Assembly: GCA_964445815.1 (NCBI GenBank)
Contig: CAYULW010000011.1
Location: forward strand, 1 to 64,000
DNA: 64,000 bases
Reading direction: 5' to 3'
Source of the DNA: CAYULW01 sp964445815
GTDB taxonomy: Bacteria; Bacteroidota; Bacteroidia; Flavobacteriales_E; Vicingaceae
Positions within the stretch are counted from its first letter, which is position 1. Each line of letters begins with the position of its first letter. Position numbers and translations under genes: made by a program. Positions 8,361-17,709 of this stretch are shown piece after piece. The notes under the pieces were generated by a model. That model did not search any database, was not told the origin of the DNA, and was given only the letters and a program-made list of their open reading frames with translations.

Positions 8361-10284
8361 TTGGCACCCTTACTGTTGCTAATGTTCCTGAATTTGGACT
8401 TGGCTCTAAATTCATTTCTCCATTTAATGTATTGATCCGACTCTTAATGTTTAATAAGCCATGGCCATCTCCTTCTATTCCTCTAAGGCCAATACCATTA
8501 TCCTCTATGATCAAAATCGCTTTGTTCTGATTTTTAAATAGCTGAATGGACACATTTGTAGCATTAGAGTGCTTAATGATGTTATTAATTAACTCTTGAG
8601 TTACACGATAAAGACTAATCTCAATTCGTTCATTTAAGCGCTTATCTATTCCAAAATGTTCAAAATGATATTCAATTTCATTTAGACCCAATGATTTTTT
8701 CAACATGTCTCCAATCGCCTCAATCAAACCTAATTCTGTTAGTGCTTTTGGCATCATTTGATGAGATATTGCCCTAACCTCATCAGCAGAGTCTGACAAT
8801 ACCTCCCCTAGTTTTTCAAACTCATCCGAATAGCTTGACTTGTCATTCTTATAATTTTTTGCCAACTTTTGAAATGCCATCTTCAGTCCACTAAGTTGCT
8901 GACCAATGCCATCATGCAAATCTTTTGAAATTCGTTTTCTTTCTTCCTCTTGAGCATGAATAACTGCTTCCAGTCCTTTCTTTTGCTCTTTTATAATCAA
9001 TTCCTGTATCTCGGCATTCTTTTTAGAGCGGTATCTTTGGTAAAATAAAAAGCCAAGAATAACCGTAGTTATAAAGAGCAGTACGAGTACTTCTATCAAA
9101 CGTCTCCGAGCCAATAATTCATCTTCTTTTTGCTGTATTTCCAATTGTTGAAATTGAATTTGTTGCTCTTTTTTTTGAGTTTCATACCTTGTATTCAATT
9201 CAGCAAACTGCTTTGTTTTTTCCAGGTTATATAAACTATCTTTTATTTCATTGTACAATTGATAATAGTATAAGGCTGAATCGCAAATGCCCAATTGATC
9301 ATATAGTTCAAAATGACCATAATAAGCCTCGGAAAGAAATTTCATCCCACTCCACGCTTTCGCATATTTTACTCCTTCCTGAAGTAGCTGTTTAGACTGC
9401 TCAAAATGACCAAGTCGTCGATGGACTTCTCCCAAATTAATCGCTGATATGGCCTTGTCTCCATTGTTTCCATAGATCAACCCTATTCGATGACCTCTTG
9501 CCACATATTCTTCCGCTTGTTCCCATTTTCTCTGTTTGGTATAAGTGTTTCCTATATTGGAACAGATCATTCCTACTGAAGCAGAATCTCCTATTTTTTC
9601 AAAATACCTTAAGCCAAGTTGATTATAATGATGAGCAGAATCATACTGTCTCATTTCATCATAAGCAATTCCTATACGCCCGAAAATAAAATGCTCTAAT
9701 AGGTTATCTTTAATCAATTTACATAAAGGAAGCGCCTTTTTATGCCACTCAATGGCCTTTTTGAAGTTGTTCATTCTGTCATAGGTATAACCTATTCCGG
9801 AATACATCTCTGCAACTCCCAAAGTGTCTTTTTCCTTTTCCGACAACTCTAAAGCCTTTAGCTGATATTCTAATGCTTTATCGTATTCTCCCTTTTGACG
9901 TAAGGTAAGAGACAGGTTCTTAAAGGCAAAACGTAACCAATACTGCATTTTAGTTCCCGGCAGCTCATTTATGACCCTATAGTAATGAAAGATCGCTGAA
10001 TCAGCTTCACTGGCTTCATCAAAGCCAGATGCAAGATAAAATCTTGCTTTGGGAATTAAATCACGGAAGCCATTCTCAACGGCCTGATTTAAAGCCCACC
10101 TTGATTTCTCTATTGCCTCAACTCCATTTCCCTCAATCGCATCGAGCCTTGCTAGTCTGGTCATGCTATCTATTCTTTGACTATCCGTCAAATGATTCAA
10201 GGAATTATATATGCTATCTAACTGCGCATGTGATGAGCCAAGCATTAAAACAAAAAAAAGAACACTTAAATTAACTCTATTCAT
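8353..10284 (-). CDS. TPR-containing sensor histidine kinase (HisKA_3 type), second of a tandem pair
   Basis: 643 residues: signal peptide (LSVLFFVLMLGSSHAQ), a TPR array (about 70-340), a coiled coil, one membrane helix (about 393-413, VLVLLFITTVILGFLFY), then the HisKA_3 dimerisation helix with phospho-acceptor His in RISKDLHDGIGQQLSGL and an HATPase_c domain (DNGIGL, GHGLLNI). The TPRs are predicted periplasmic and the kinase cytoplasmic. The ATG at 10284 overlaps the stop of the preceding kinase gene by 8 bases, indicating coupled translation. The kinase half is very close to its neighbour while the TPR half differs. Its likely partner is the NarL-type regulator at 6400. Confidence 0.92.
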   Translation of the reverse strand: MNRVNLSVLFFVLMLGSSHAQLDSIYNSLNHLTDSQRIDSMTRLARLDAIEGNGVEAIEKSRWALNQAVENGFRDLIPKARFYLASGFDEASEADSAIFHYYRVINELPGTKMQYWLRFAFKNLSLTLRQKGEYDKALEYQLKALELSEKEKDTLGVAEMYSGIGYTYDRMNNFKKAIEWHKKALPLCKLIKDNLLEHFIFGRIGIAYDEMRQYDSAHHYNQLGLRYFEKIGDSASVGMICSNIGNTYTKQRKWEQAEEYVARGHRIGLIYGNNGDKAISAINLGEVHRRLGHFEQSKQLLQEGVKYAKAWSGMKFLSEAYYGHFELYDQLGICDSALYYYQLYNEIKDSLYNLEKTKQFAELNTRYETQKKEQQIQFQQLEIQQKEDELLARRRLIEVLVLLFITTVILGFLFYQRYRSKKNAEIQELIIKEQKKGLEAVIHAQEEERKRISKDLHDGIGQQLSGLKMAFQKLAKNYKNDKSSYSDEFEKLGEVLSDSADEVRAISHQMMPKALTELGLIEAIGDMLKKSLGLNEIEYHFEHFGIDKRLNERIEISLYRVTQELINNIIKHSNATNVSIQLFKNQNKAILIIEDNGIGLRGIEGDGHGLLNIKSRINTLNGEMNLEPSPNSGTLATVRVPIS

Positions 10285-12229
10285 CAATTGGGATTCTTAT
10301 TGTTGCCAGTGTTCCGGAGTTCGGACTTGGTTCTAAATTCAATTCTCCATTTAATGTGTTTACACGGGTCCTAATGTTCAATAAGCCATGGCCATCTGAT
10401 CTTTCATGCTTTAAGCCTATGCCATTATCTTCAACTATCAATATTATTTTCCCTTGATTTTTAAACAATTGAACAGATACCTTTGTGGCCTTTGAGTGCT
10501 TAATTATATTATTAACTAATTCTTGAACAACACGATATAGGCTAAGTTCAATTTTTTCATCTAATCGCTCTTTGATGCCAAAATGTTCAAATTGAAAATC
10601 TATGTTGTTAATCTCCAATGACTTCTTGAGCATGTCGTCTATTGCTTCTATTAATCCTAGTTCTGTTAATGCTTTAGGCATCATCTGGTGCGAAATCGCT
10701 CTAACCTCATCTGCAGATTCAGAAACAATATTCGAAAGCCTAACAATGTCCGGTGCTCTTTCCGGTGCTATTGTTTTTAGCTCTCTGCCTAATTTTTGAA
10801 AAGCCATTTTCAAACCGCTTAATTGCTGACCCACCCCATCATGTAAGTCCTTTGATATTCTTTTCCGCTCTTCCTCTTGCGCATTAAACACCGCTTTTGT
10901 TCCTCTATCTCTTTCTGCGATAATGGCAGCATCCTTTTCTGCTTGCGCTTTACGCATATTGCTTTGCATTTTTATTAAAACCAATAAAATAGCACCTATA
11001 GCAAGAGCAATAATGACTATTATCCACTTGGATCGGTTGGCTGCTTTCAACTCTACTTTTGCATTCTCTTTTTCTAGTTGTTCTGTTTTGATTCTCTCTT
11101 CGGCCAATGCCTTTTCTTTTTCCGCTGTTTCGTATTTGGTTCTCAGTTCAGCAAAGTTTTTTGCATTCTCTTCATTGACCAAACTATCTTTCAATTGCAC
11201 AAATTCACTCAACGCTTCATAAGCCTTCTTATGACGACCGGTAATAGAATATAATTCTGCCAAATCACCATATGCTACCTCTAATTCCTTTAAAAATCCC
11301 TTATTTCTACATATTTTAATTGCCTTTTGATAATACCTGTTGCTTTTAGCATATTGCTCCTGATCTTTATACAAATTCCCCAGATTGATGTAATCGCCGG
11401 CCATGCCCTTTTGGTCATCAAACTTCTCTCTAAAAGCAAGAGACTTGTTATAGTTTTCTTTTGCCTGTTGATATTCCCCTTTAATGGCATAAACCTGTGC
11501 CATGTTGTGTAGGGTAACGTGAATATCGGTTTGATCATTGACTTTTTTTGCAATGTCATGTCCCTTTTGATAATATCTTAATGCTTCGTCATACTCTTTT
11601 CTATGCTGATGAATAGCTCCAATATTGATATAGCCTTTTTTAAGCACTTTCAAATCCCCTAATTCTTCTGTTAATGCAGTCGACTTCTTAAAATACTTTA
11701 GCGTGTTTTCCATATCGCCCATATAGTAATGCACAACACCAACATTCAAGTAGCCCTGTGCCATCCCTTTTTTGTCTCCCACAAGTATTTCGTAGTCTAT
11801 GGCTCTCAATATAATTTCAAGTGCTTTGACATATTCTCCTCTATTGATGTGTATAATTCCTTTATTACTTAAGACAATTGCCATTCCCTTATCATCTTTA
11901 CTCTTTGTGGCAATTTTTTCCACTATATCGTAATAATGCATAGCAGAATCCAGTTCTCCCTTACGCTGAGCGCAGTTACCCAAAAGATTGTTGAGTTTTA
12001 AGATGCCTGCTTCATATTGACTTTCTTCTGCAATTGGCAAGCTAGTTCGAGCATAGTACAATGTAGAATCTACATTCTCATCTATATAATGCTGAGCTAT
12101 TTGAATGTAAAGATTGACTAAAGCCGTATCACTTTTTGACTTGAGTAACTGCTTGAGACTATCAGTTTCGTTCGCTGATAGAGGAAAGGTAAAACAAAGA
12201 AAAAGGCCAATAAAGATTAGTTTTTTCAT
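10277..12229 (-). CDS. TPR-containing sensor histidine kinase (HisKA_3 type), first of a tandem pair
   Basis: 650 residues with signal peptide (KLIFIGLFLCFTFPLSA), at least six TPR units (repeated GxAxxYxNLGxLYxxxxxYxxA patterns, about 45-340), a Lys/Glu-rich coiled coil, a membrane helix (about 402-420, WIIVIIALAIGAILLVLI), the H-box RISKDLHDGVGQQLSGL and an HATPase_c domain with DNGIGL and GHGLLNI. It probably senses through the TPR region in the periplasm and phosphorylates a NarL-type regulator. Upstream gene of a two-kinase operon, overlapping the next by 8 bases. Confidence 0.92.
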   Translation of the reverse strand: MKKLIFIGLFLCFTFPLSANETDSLKQLLKSKSDTALVNLYIQIAQHYIDENVDSTLYYARTSLPIAEESQYEAGILKLNNLLGNCAQRKGELDSAMHYYDIVEKIATKSKDDKGMAIVLSNKGIIHINRGEYVKALEIILRAIDYEILVGDKKGMAQGYLNVGVVHYYMGDMENTLKYFKKSTALTEELGDLKVLKKGYINIGAIHQHRKEYDEALRYYQKGHDIAKKVNDQTDIHVTLHNMAQVYAIKGEYQQAKENYNKSLAFREKFDDQKGMAGDYINLGNLYKDQEQYAKSNRYYQKAIKICRNKGFLKELEVAYGDLAELYSITGRHKKAYEALSEFVQLKDSLVNEENAKNFAELRTKYETAEKEKALAEERIKTEQLEKENAKVELKAANRSKWIIVIIALAIGAILLVLIKMQSNMRKAQAEKDAAIIAERDRGTKAVFNAQEEERKRISKDLHDGVGQQLSGLKMAFQKLGRELKTIAPERAPDIVRLSNIVSESADEVRAISHQMMPKALTELGLIEAIDDMLKKSLEINNIDFQFEHFGIKERLDEKIELSLYRVVQELVNNIIKHSKATKVSVQLFKNQGKIILIVEDNGIGLKHERSDGHGLLNIRTRVNTLNGELNLEPSPNSGTLATIRIPIDE

Positions 12230-12259
12230 TGGCCTAATGTATAAAGATTTAAAAAATGA

Positions 12260-13804
12260 TTAAAGCGGAATATTTCCGTGTTTCTTTTTAGGTAAGACAT
12301 CTGCTTTATTTTCCAGCATTTTAAAAGCTTTAATCAACTTTTCACGAGTTTGATCAGGGCGAATCACCTCATCCACATAACCTCTGGCAGCTGCATTATA
12401 AGGGTTGGCAAACATGTCTGCATACTCCGCCTCTTTCTCTTTCCATTTAGCTTCAGAGTCTTTAGCTTCTTTTATTTCTTTTTTGAAAATGATTTCGGCT
12501 GCACCCTTTGCTCCCATTACTGCAATTTCAGCACTTGGCCATGCATAATTCATGTCTGCTCCAATGTGCTTAGAGTTCATTACATCGTAAGCACCACCAT
12601 ACGCTTTTCTGGTAATCACAGTAATTCTCGGTACCGTCGCCTCACTAAAAGCATATAGTAGTTTTGCTCCATTCGTGATAATGGCATTCCATTCTTGGTC
12701 AGTGCCCGGTAAAAATCCCGGAACATCTTCAAATACCAAAAGGGGAATATTAAAGCAATCACAAAAACGCACAAAACGTGCCCCCTTTGTTGAACTGTGA
12801 ATATCCAATACACCAGCTAAAAAAGCAGGTTGATTAGCCACAATACCGATAGACTTTCCGGCAAGCCTTGCAAAACCTACAACGATATTTTCTGCATAGT
12901 CTTTATGTACTTCATGAAAACTATCCGCATCTACTGTATTGGTTACAACATCTCGAATATCATAAGGCTGATTAGGGTTATCAGGAATAATAGCATTTAG
13001 TTTCTCTCTTTTCTCATTACCATCACTAGAATAGGTTATTGAAGGTGCTTCCTCTTCACAATTTTGTGGAATGTAAGAGAGTAAACGCTTTAATCCATTA
13101 ATGCATTCTATTTCGTTAGAGTAAGTAAAGTGCGTCACTCCAGACTTTGTCGAATGTGCGGAAGCACCACCAAGCTCTTCTGCACTCACTTCTTCATGCG
13201 TAACTGTTTTAACAACATTCGGTCCCGTTACAAACATATAAGATGTATTTTCCACCATCATAATAAAATCTGTCAATGCAGGTGAGTATACCGCACCTCC
13301 GGCGCAAGGACCCATTATCGCTGAAAGTTGTGGAATAACACCACTGGCCAAAGTATTTCGATAAAAAATATCAGCATAGCCCCCCAAAGAAACTACTCCT
13401 TCCTGAATCCGTGCTCCTCCTGAATCATTTAGCCCTATAAGCGGCGCTCCATTTTTCATGGCCAGATCCATAATCTTTACAATCTTTTCTGCATGAGCTT
13501 CCGCCAATGAGCCACCCATTACTGTAAAGTCCTGAGCAAAAACATAAGTTAACCTTCCATTGATTGTTCCATAACCGGTAACCACACCATCCCCTAGGGG
13601 TTTGTTCTTATCTAAACCAAAATTGCTACTGCGATGAGTAACCAACATGCCTATTTCCTCAAAAGACCCTTCATCCATCAAAAAATGAATGCGCTCTCTA
13701 GCTGTTAGCTTATTTTTTGCATGCTGAGCCTCTATTCGCTTTTCTCCACCGCCTAATTTGGCTTCGTCTATCTTTGTTTCGAGCTGCTTTAGTTTATCCT
13801 GCAT
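12260..13804 (-). CDS. pccB: Acyl-CoA carboxylase carboxyltransferase subunit (propionyl/methylmalonyl-CoA type)
   Basis: 514 residues, the usual length for the beta subunit of propionyl-CoA carboxylase or methylmalonyl-CoA decarboxylase alpha subunit. Two crotonase-fold halves are seen: the acyl-CoA oxyanion motif LNDSGGARIQEG (about 125-136) and the C-terminal AYGGAYDVM. It transfers carboxyl from carboxybiotin to an acyl-CoA in the cytoplasm. The ATG at 13804 is preferred; the frame extends to 13924 but would then overlap the divergent carbonic anhydrase start and add a segment unlike the family. No biotin carboxylase gene lies beside it, so the partner subunit must be elsewhere. Substrate is inferred. 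Confidence 0.92.
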   Translation of the reverse strand: MQDKLKQLETKIDEAKLGGGEKRIEAQHAKNKLTARERIHFLMDEGSFEEIGMLVTHRSSNFGLDKNKPLGDGVVTGYGTINGRLTYVFAQDFTVMGGSLAEAHAEKIVKIMDLAMKNGAPLIGLNDSGGARIQEGVVSLGGYADIFYRNTLASGVIPQLSAIMGPCAGGAVYSPALTDFIMMVENTSYMFVTGPNVVKTVTHEEVSAEELGGASAHSTKSGVTHFTYSNEIECINGLKRLLSYIPQNCEEEAPSITYSSDGNEKREKLNAIIPDNPNQPYDIRDVVTNTVDADSFHEVHKDYAENIVVGFARLAGKSIGIVANQPAFLAGVLDIHSSTKGARFVRFCDCFNIPLLVFEDVPGFLPGTDQEWNAIITNGAKLLYAFSEATVPRITVITRKAYGGAYDVMNSKHIGADMNYAWPSAEIAVMGAKGAAEIIFKKEIKEAKDSEAKWKEKEAEYADMFANPYNAAARGYVDEVIRPDQTREKLIKAFKMLENKADVLPKKKHGNIPL

Positions 13805-13895
13805 AGTTTCTCTCTTTTTAAGGCTAGTAAAAGTATTAAAAAGGGCGGTTATTCCTTGATAATCTCTTATTTTTAGCACGATAAACGATAACGAC

Positions 13896-14522
13896 ATGGA
13901 TTTAAAACAAATATTTGAGAACAATCGCGAGTGGGTTAATTCTCGACTTAAGCAAGACGAAGACTATTTTGTAAATCTTTCAAAAGGACAAAGCCCTCAA
14001 ATTTTATATATTGGCTGTTCAGATAGTAGGGTAACTGCAGAAGAATTGATCGGAGCTTCTCCAGGAGATGCTTTTGTTCATCGTAACATTGCTAACATGG
14101 TTTCTAATCTGGATCTAAGTGCCATGTCTGTCATCAATTATGCAGTTGTACATTTAAAGGTCAATCACATTGTAGTTTGTGGACATTATTATTGCGGTGG
14201 CGTAAAAGCAGCAATGGAGTCTCAAGATTTAGGCATACTCAACCCATGGTTGAGAAACATTAGAGATGTTTACAGGCTTCATAAGGACACCCTAAACAAA
14301 ATTGAAGACGAGGAAGCCAGATATAAAAAATTAGTTGAATTAAATGTTCAGGAACAGTGTATTAATGTTCTCAAAACTGCCGAAGTTCAGTTGGCATATC
14401 GTGAAAGGGGCTTATCTGTGCATGGTTGGGTTTTTGATATACATACTGGTCAGCTTATAGATCTTAACATTGACTTTAGAAAAGCTTTAGAAGGAATTTC
14501 TGAAATTTACCACTTAGACTAA
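13896..14522 (+). CDS. Beta-class carbonic anhydrase
   Basis: 208 residues. Zinc ligands and active-site dyad are present: C41, D43, R45 in GCSDSRV, and H97 and C100 in VCGHYYCGGV. The family's HRNIAN and the C-terminal VHGWVFDIHTG are also intact. It interconverts CO2 and bicarbonate in the cytoplasm. The adjacent divergent gene is a bicarbonate-using acyl-CoA carboxylase, so bicarbonate supply to carboxylation is a reasonable, unproven link. The start ATG lies 91 bases from the carboxylase start. Confidence 0.95.
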   Translation: MDLKQIFENNREWVNSRLKQDEDYFVNLSKGQSPQILYIGCSDSRVTAEELIGASPGDAFVHRNIANMVSNLDLSAMSVINYAVVHLKVNHIVVCGHYYCGGVKAAMESQDLGILNPWLRNIRDVYRLHKDTLNKIEDEEARYKKLVELNVQEQCINVLKTAEVQLAYRERGLSVHGWVFDIHTGQLIDLNIDFRKALEGISEIYHLD

Positions 14523-14530
14523 ATATCGAA

Positions 14531-14875
14531 ATGGAGGAAGAATTAAAAACTTGTCCACTTTGTCAATCTCCATATGGTTATTTCACCGCAGAAAATTTAT
14601 TTACCTGTCCCGAATGCCAAAATGAATGGAACCCTATAGAAGAGACTGAAGAGGAAGCAAGTTTTATTGTTAAAGATGCAAATGGCAACATTCTTCAAAG
14701 TGGTGACACTGTAATCGTTATTAAAGACCTGCCATTAAAAGGGAGTTCTAATACAATCAAAACCGGGACTAAAGTCAAAAATATTCGTCTCGTTGACGGG
14801 GATCACAATATTGATTGTAAACTTTCCGGTTTTGGAGCAATTGGTTTAAAGTCTGAGTTTGTAAAGAAAGCGTAA
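14531..14875 (+). CDS. PhnA-like zinc-ribbon protein
   Basis: 114 residues. The N-terminal zinc ribbon has Cys pairs at 8/11 and 26/29 (CPLC...CPEC). The C-terminal domain matches the PhnA/YjdM family: VKDANGN, LQSGDTVIVIKDLPLKG, and IDCKLSGFGAIGLKSEFVKKA. Despite the name, this family is not shown to cleave phosphonates in general, and its role is uncertain. It follows the carbonic anhydrase by 8 bases and is likely cotranscribed. Confidence 0.9.
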   Translation: MEEELKTCPLCQSPYGYFTAENLFTCPECQNEWNPIEETEEEASFIVKDANGNILQSGDTVIVIKDLPLKGSSNTIKTGTKVKNIRLVDGDHNIDCKLSGFGAIGLKSEFVKKA

Positions 14876-14888
14876 GAGAATATCGGCA

Positions 14889-15644
14889 TCAGATTTCAAT
14901 ATTCATCAGCTCCTCGGTCAACTCCATGCTGTGATAAACACTGTTCACATCATCATCTTCTTCAAACTTCTCTACAATTTGAAGCACTTTTTTCGCTTCA
15001 TCTAAATTTAGCTCTTGAGTCGAGTTAGGAATTCTTTGTAATTCTTGACTTTCTGCTTCAATTTCCAACTCTTCCAGCTTCTTTTGCATATTGCCAAAGT
15101 CTTCGAAAGAAGTATAAACAATTAAAAACTCCACGTCTTTCTCAAAGTTCTCCGCTCCTCCGTCAATTAAGTCCATTTCCAATTCTTCACTATCGATTGC
15201 CTTTATTTTCTCAATCGGAATGGTAAATACTCCCTTTCTATCAAAAATAAACTCGAGAGACCCATTTGTCCCAAGGCTGCCATCATATTTGTTAAATATA
15301 GCGCGCACATTAGAAACCGTCCTTTTCAAATTATCCGTTGTGGCTTCAATAAACAATGCAATGCCCGAAGGCCCGTAACCTTCGTAAGTCACTTCTTCAT
15401 AATTATCGCCTCCTTTATCTTCTGCCTTTTTAATGGCTCTGCTTATGTTGTCTTTAGGCATATTTACTCCCTTGGCATTAGCAATGGCCAAACGTAGTCT
15501 TGGATTGGCATCGGGATCAGAGCTGCCTCCTTCTTTTATGGCAATAGAAAATTCCTTGATAATTCGAGTAAAGATTTTACCGCGTTTTGCATCATTAGCG
15601 CCTTTCTTTCTCTTAATTGTTGACCATTTGCTATGACCCGACAT
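14889..15644 (-). CDS. yebC: YebC/PmpR family regulator
   Basis: 251 residues, slightly longer than the usual 240. The start MSGHSKWSTIKRKK and the conserved KGANDAKRGKIFTRIIKE, PKDNISRAIKKA and YEGYGPSGIA are family hallmarks. YebC-type proteins act in the cytoplasm as DNA-binding regulators, and some family members help ribosomes through proline-rich stretches. It has its own -7-like element at 15662-15669 and converges on the PhnA-like gene with a 13-base gap. Confidence 0.95.
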   Translation of the reverse strand: MSGHSKWSTIKRKKGANDAKRGKIFTRIIKEFSIAIKEGGSSDPDANPRLRLAIANAKGVNMPKDNISRAIKKAEDKGGDNYEEVTYEGYGPSGIALFIEATTDNLKRTVSNVRAIFNKYDGSLGTNGSLEFIFDRKGVFTIPIEKIKAIDSEELEMDLIDGGAENFEKDVEFLIVYTSFEDFGNMQKKLEELEIEAESQELQRIPNSTQELNLDEAKKVLQIVEKFEEDDDVNSVYHSMELTEELMNIEI

Positions 15645-15661
15645 GTTCTTTATGTTTTATT

Positions 15662-15669
15662 CAAAAATA
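15662..15669 (-). promoter_or_regulatory. Putative -7 element for yebC
   Basis: On the minus strand the bases read TATTTTTG, an exact TAnnTTTG match, 18 bases before the yebC ATG at 15644. A -33 element at the expected spacing is not obvious. Confidence 0.4.
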
Positions 15670-15676
15670 ATTAATG

Positions 15677-15709
15677 CAAAAAAAAGCCCACTCTAATTTG
15701 AGAGCGGGC
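15677..15709 (-). terminator. Rho-independent terminator of the porin gene
   Basis: Minus-strand GCCCGCTCT (15709-15701) pairs with AGAGTGGGC (15694-15686), nine pairs including one G-U, followed by a T9 run. It lies 26 bases after the stop of the beta-barrel gene at 15735. Confidence 0.8.
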
Positions 15710-15734
15710 CTTCCTGAAGTAAAGTAGCTGTAGT

Positions 15735-16553
15735 TTAATCACCATCAAACGTTATAAGAGAAATACCGATTGTAAAGGGATATACTTCAGGTCCTTTGTT
15801 ATCTTCAAAGAGTTCAGTTAAACTATAGCTGGCGAAAAAAGTAAAATCACCATAGCCAACTCTAGCCGTTGCACTTAACCTCCATGGGTTTAAATTATAA
15901 TCACCTCTGTTCTTTACCTTATACCCTTCTCCGTTCTCACTATACTTCTGCTTTGTTTTTGAGCCCAAACGATAGCCAATCAATGCTCCCGCAGCTAAAT
16001 GAAAAGAGTGTTGAGCATCTTTACCAATATTCGTTTCTAACATAAGTGGTAAGTTAAGATAGGTGGTTTTAAACTTATTTTTATTTATTGACTTATTAAG
16101 GTTCTCAAAGCCAAACGTGGTATCCTTATCATGAAATATATCAATGTCATTATCTAAGTCGTAATTGGCATACTCAATACCTAAGCCGGTTACTATTCCA
16201 AACTTCTCTTTGGCTATTGGAATGTATTGTTCCCAAACGTTTAACCCTACAACGATCGACTTACCATAATTTAAGTCTAAAAATTGCGCTTCTTTCTGAA
16301 GATCTAAACTATTGTTAGGACTAACAAAGCCATTAACTCCTATATCTAAGCCGGCAAAGTGATTATAACGTTGCGCAGGTGTTTTTGGCTCATCGTCATC
16401 CTCATCTTCCCAACTATCATTACCTATGATCAATATCTTTTTCTTGCCCCAGGTAATCTTTGTGGTATCATTTGAAGTGCTGTCCTTTTCTTGTGCTATT
16501 AAACTTCCACTTATGAAGCTTAAAAGGATCAGAATTGTTTTTATTGTTTTCAT
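15735..16553 (-). CDS. Outer-membrane beta-barrel (porin-like) protein, likely ECF sigma target
   Basis: 272 residues. A signal peptide (MKTIKTILILLSFISGSLIAQ) is followed by an acidic linker (DDDEPKTPAQRYNH) and then alternating amphipathic strands typical of an eight-stranded outer-membrane barrel (GLDIGVNGFV, YGKSIVVGLNV, GIVTGLGIEYANYD, SFHLAAGALIGYRLG, FTFFASYSLTELF). It lies directly downstream of an ECF sigma/anti-sigma pair and is preceded by its own copy of the GTAAC-N16-CGTC motif at 16610-16634, so it is likely a direct target of that sigma. Its cargo or structural role is unknown. Confidence 0.8.
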   Translation of the reverse strand: MKTIKTILILLSFISGSLIAQEKDSTSNDTTKITWGKKKILIIGNDSWEDEDDDEPKTPAQRYNHFAGLDIGVNGFVSPNNSLDLQKEAQFLDLNYGKSIVVGLNVWEQYIPIAKEKFGIVTGLGIEYANYDLDNDIDIFHDKDTTFGFENLNKSINKNKFKTTYLNLPLMLETNIGKDAQHSFHLAAGALIGYRLGSKTKQKYSENGEGYKVKNRGDYNLNPWRLSATARVGYGDFTFFASYSLTELFEDNKGPEVYPFTIGISLITFDGD

Positions 16554-16609
16554 CTTTTTTTGTTTATACTACTTAAATCTATAGAGTTCAGTATTGTTAT
16601 TTCTAGTGT

Positions 16610-16634
16610 GACGAACAAATCTTTAATAAGTTAC
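16610..16634 (-). promoter_or_regulatory. ECF sigma-type promoter upstream of the porin gene
   Basis: On the minus strand GTAAC (16634-16630) and CGTC (16613-16610) are separated by exactly 16 bases. The same two boxes with the same spacing occur before the ECF sigma gene at 18217-18241. The -35 AAC and -10 CGTC core is typical of ECF sigma promoters. It lies 57 bases before the porin ATG and at the very end of the anti-sigma gene. Confidence 0.65.
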
Positions 16635-16641
16635 AGGGCTA

Positions 16642-17709
16642 CTAATTATTTTTAGAAATACTTAGCTTACCAATGTTTAGTGCAAATTTTTCAAGTCTCC
16701 CTTTCTTATTCTTTACTTGTTCAAATGAAATCTTATCGTTTGTAGCTTTAGCAATTTCATCAGCTAAAGCCTCTGAGAGGGTTTTATTATTAAGTATATC
16801 TTTTTTAACTCGAGTCTTTGCGTAATCCTTTACTGTCAAATAGTCTTTACTCGCTTCTTTCTGTTGAGGCTCTACAGGGTCTGTTGTTTCGTTTTGTATG
16901 TTATTATTTTCTTGTGCAGGACTTTTTTCATCATTCACGTTGAGATCTCCATTTTGTGCTAAATCAAAAGCCTTATCTTCTAATACCTCTTCATAATTAT
17001 CATTTCCCTTCGTTGGTTTCGGTTCTTTTTGATCCGTCTCATTCTGTTTTTGTGGAGAATTCTCCGCAAAAACAGAGTTTACTTTTACTTGAATATTCTT
17101 TTGATCTAATTCAGGTAAAATGTTTTCTTTAATGTTAAAATTTGACCAGTCTAACTTTGGACTTTGAATCTGCTGAATACTCGAGACATCTGCCATATTC
17201 GGAGCATAGCGCTCCTGTGGTGCGAAATAATTACTCCATAGCAACACTCCTAAAAGCACAGCTGCCACCGCCGCTACATTTCTAAACATTGGAATAACGA
17301 TACCACGTTTTTTCAGTTGAGTCTTATTAGCCAACTGAACAATAGGTGGACTTATTATCGTTTTTGCAAAGGCTTTCTTCTCTTTATCTAAACCAGTAAT
17401 TGATCGATTTAATAATGCAAGTTCTTTCTTCTCTTCATTACTAAGCTCATGCTCCAGTTCTGCAATCAATAAATAATCCAGGCGATTTAAACCAGTTTTT
17501 TCCTCTTTGAGTAAACCTGCCTTTTCACTTTCATCTAGTTTAAAACTTTCCTGATTTAAAGAAATGAACTCGAATTCTTCCAGTTCGGTTTTTAGCTCCG
17601 GATGTTGTTCAAGAAACCGCATTAATGTCTCCTCTTCAGTCTTACTCAGTTGACCTTCCAAGTAATCCAAAAAGTAGGCCTCATAATTAGATGTATCAAT
17701 CTTTATCAT
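16642..17709 (-). CDS. Membrane-bound anti-sigma factor-like protein
   Basis: 355 residues. The N-terminal cytoplasmic part (about 1-130) has the acidic pattern of Bacteroidetes anti-sigma proteins (YLEGQLSKTEEETLMRFLEQ). One membrane helix follows (about 138-157, VAAVAAVLLGVLLWSNYF), then a low-complexity Asn/Gln/Glu-rich periplasmic region and a conserved-looking end (KISFEQVKNKKGRLEKF). Its ATG overlaps the sigma gene's stop in ATGA. By position and topology it should hold the ECF sigma factor at the membrane until an envelope signal; no zinc-binding HxxxCxxC motif is seen. Confidence 0.75.
   Translation of the reverse strand: MIKIDTSNYEAYFLDYLEGQLSKTEEETLMRFLEQHPELKTELEEFEFISLNQESFKLDESEKAGLLKEEKTGLNRLDYLLIAELEHELSNEEKKELALLNRSITGLDKEKKAFAKTIISPPIVQLANKTQLKKRGIVIPMFRNVAAVAAVLLGVLLWSNYFAPQERYAPNMADVSSIQQIQSPKLDWSNFNIKENILPELDQKNIQVKVNSVFAENSPQKQNETDQKEPKPTKGNDNYEEVLEDKAFDLAQNGDLNVNDEKSPAQENNNIQNETTDPVEPQQKEASKDYLTVKDYAKTRVKKDILNNKTLSEALADEIAKATNDKISFEQVKNKKGRLEKFALNIGKLSISKNN

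Noticed and set aside
13805..13924. N-terminal extension of the acyl-CoA carboxylase gene.
   Set aside because: It overlaps the carbonic anhydrase start and the extra residues do not match the family.
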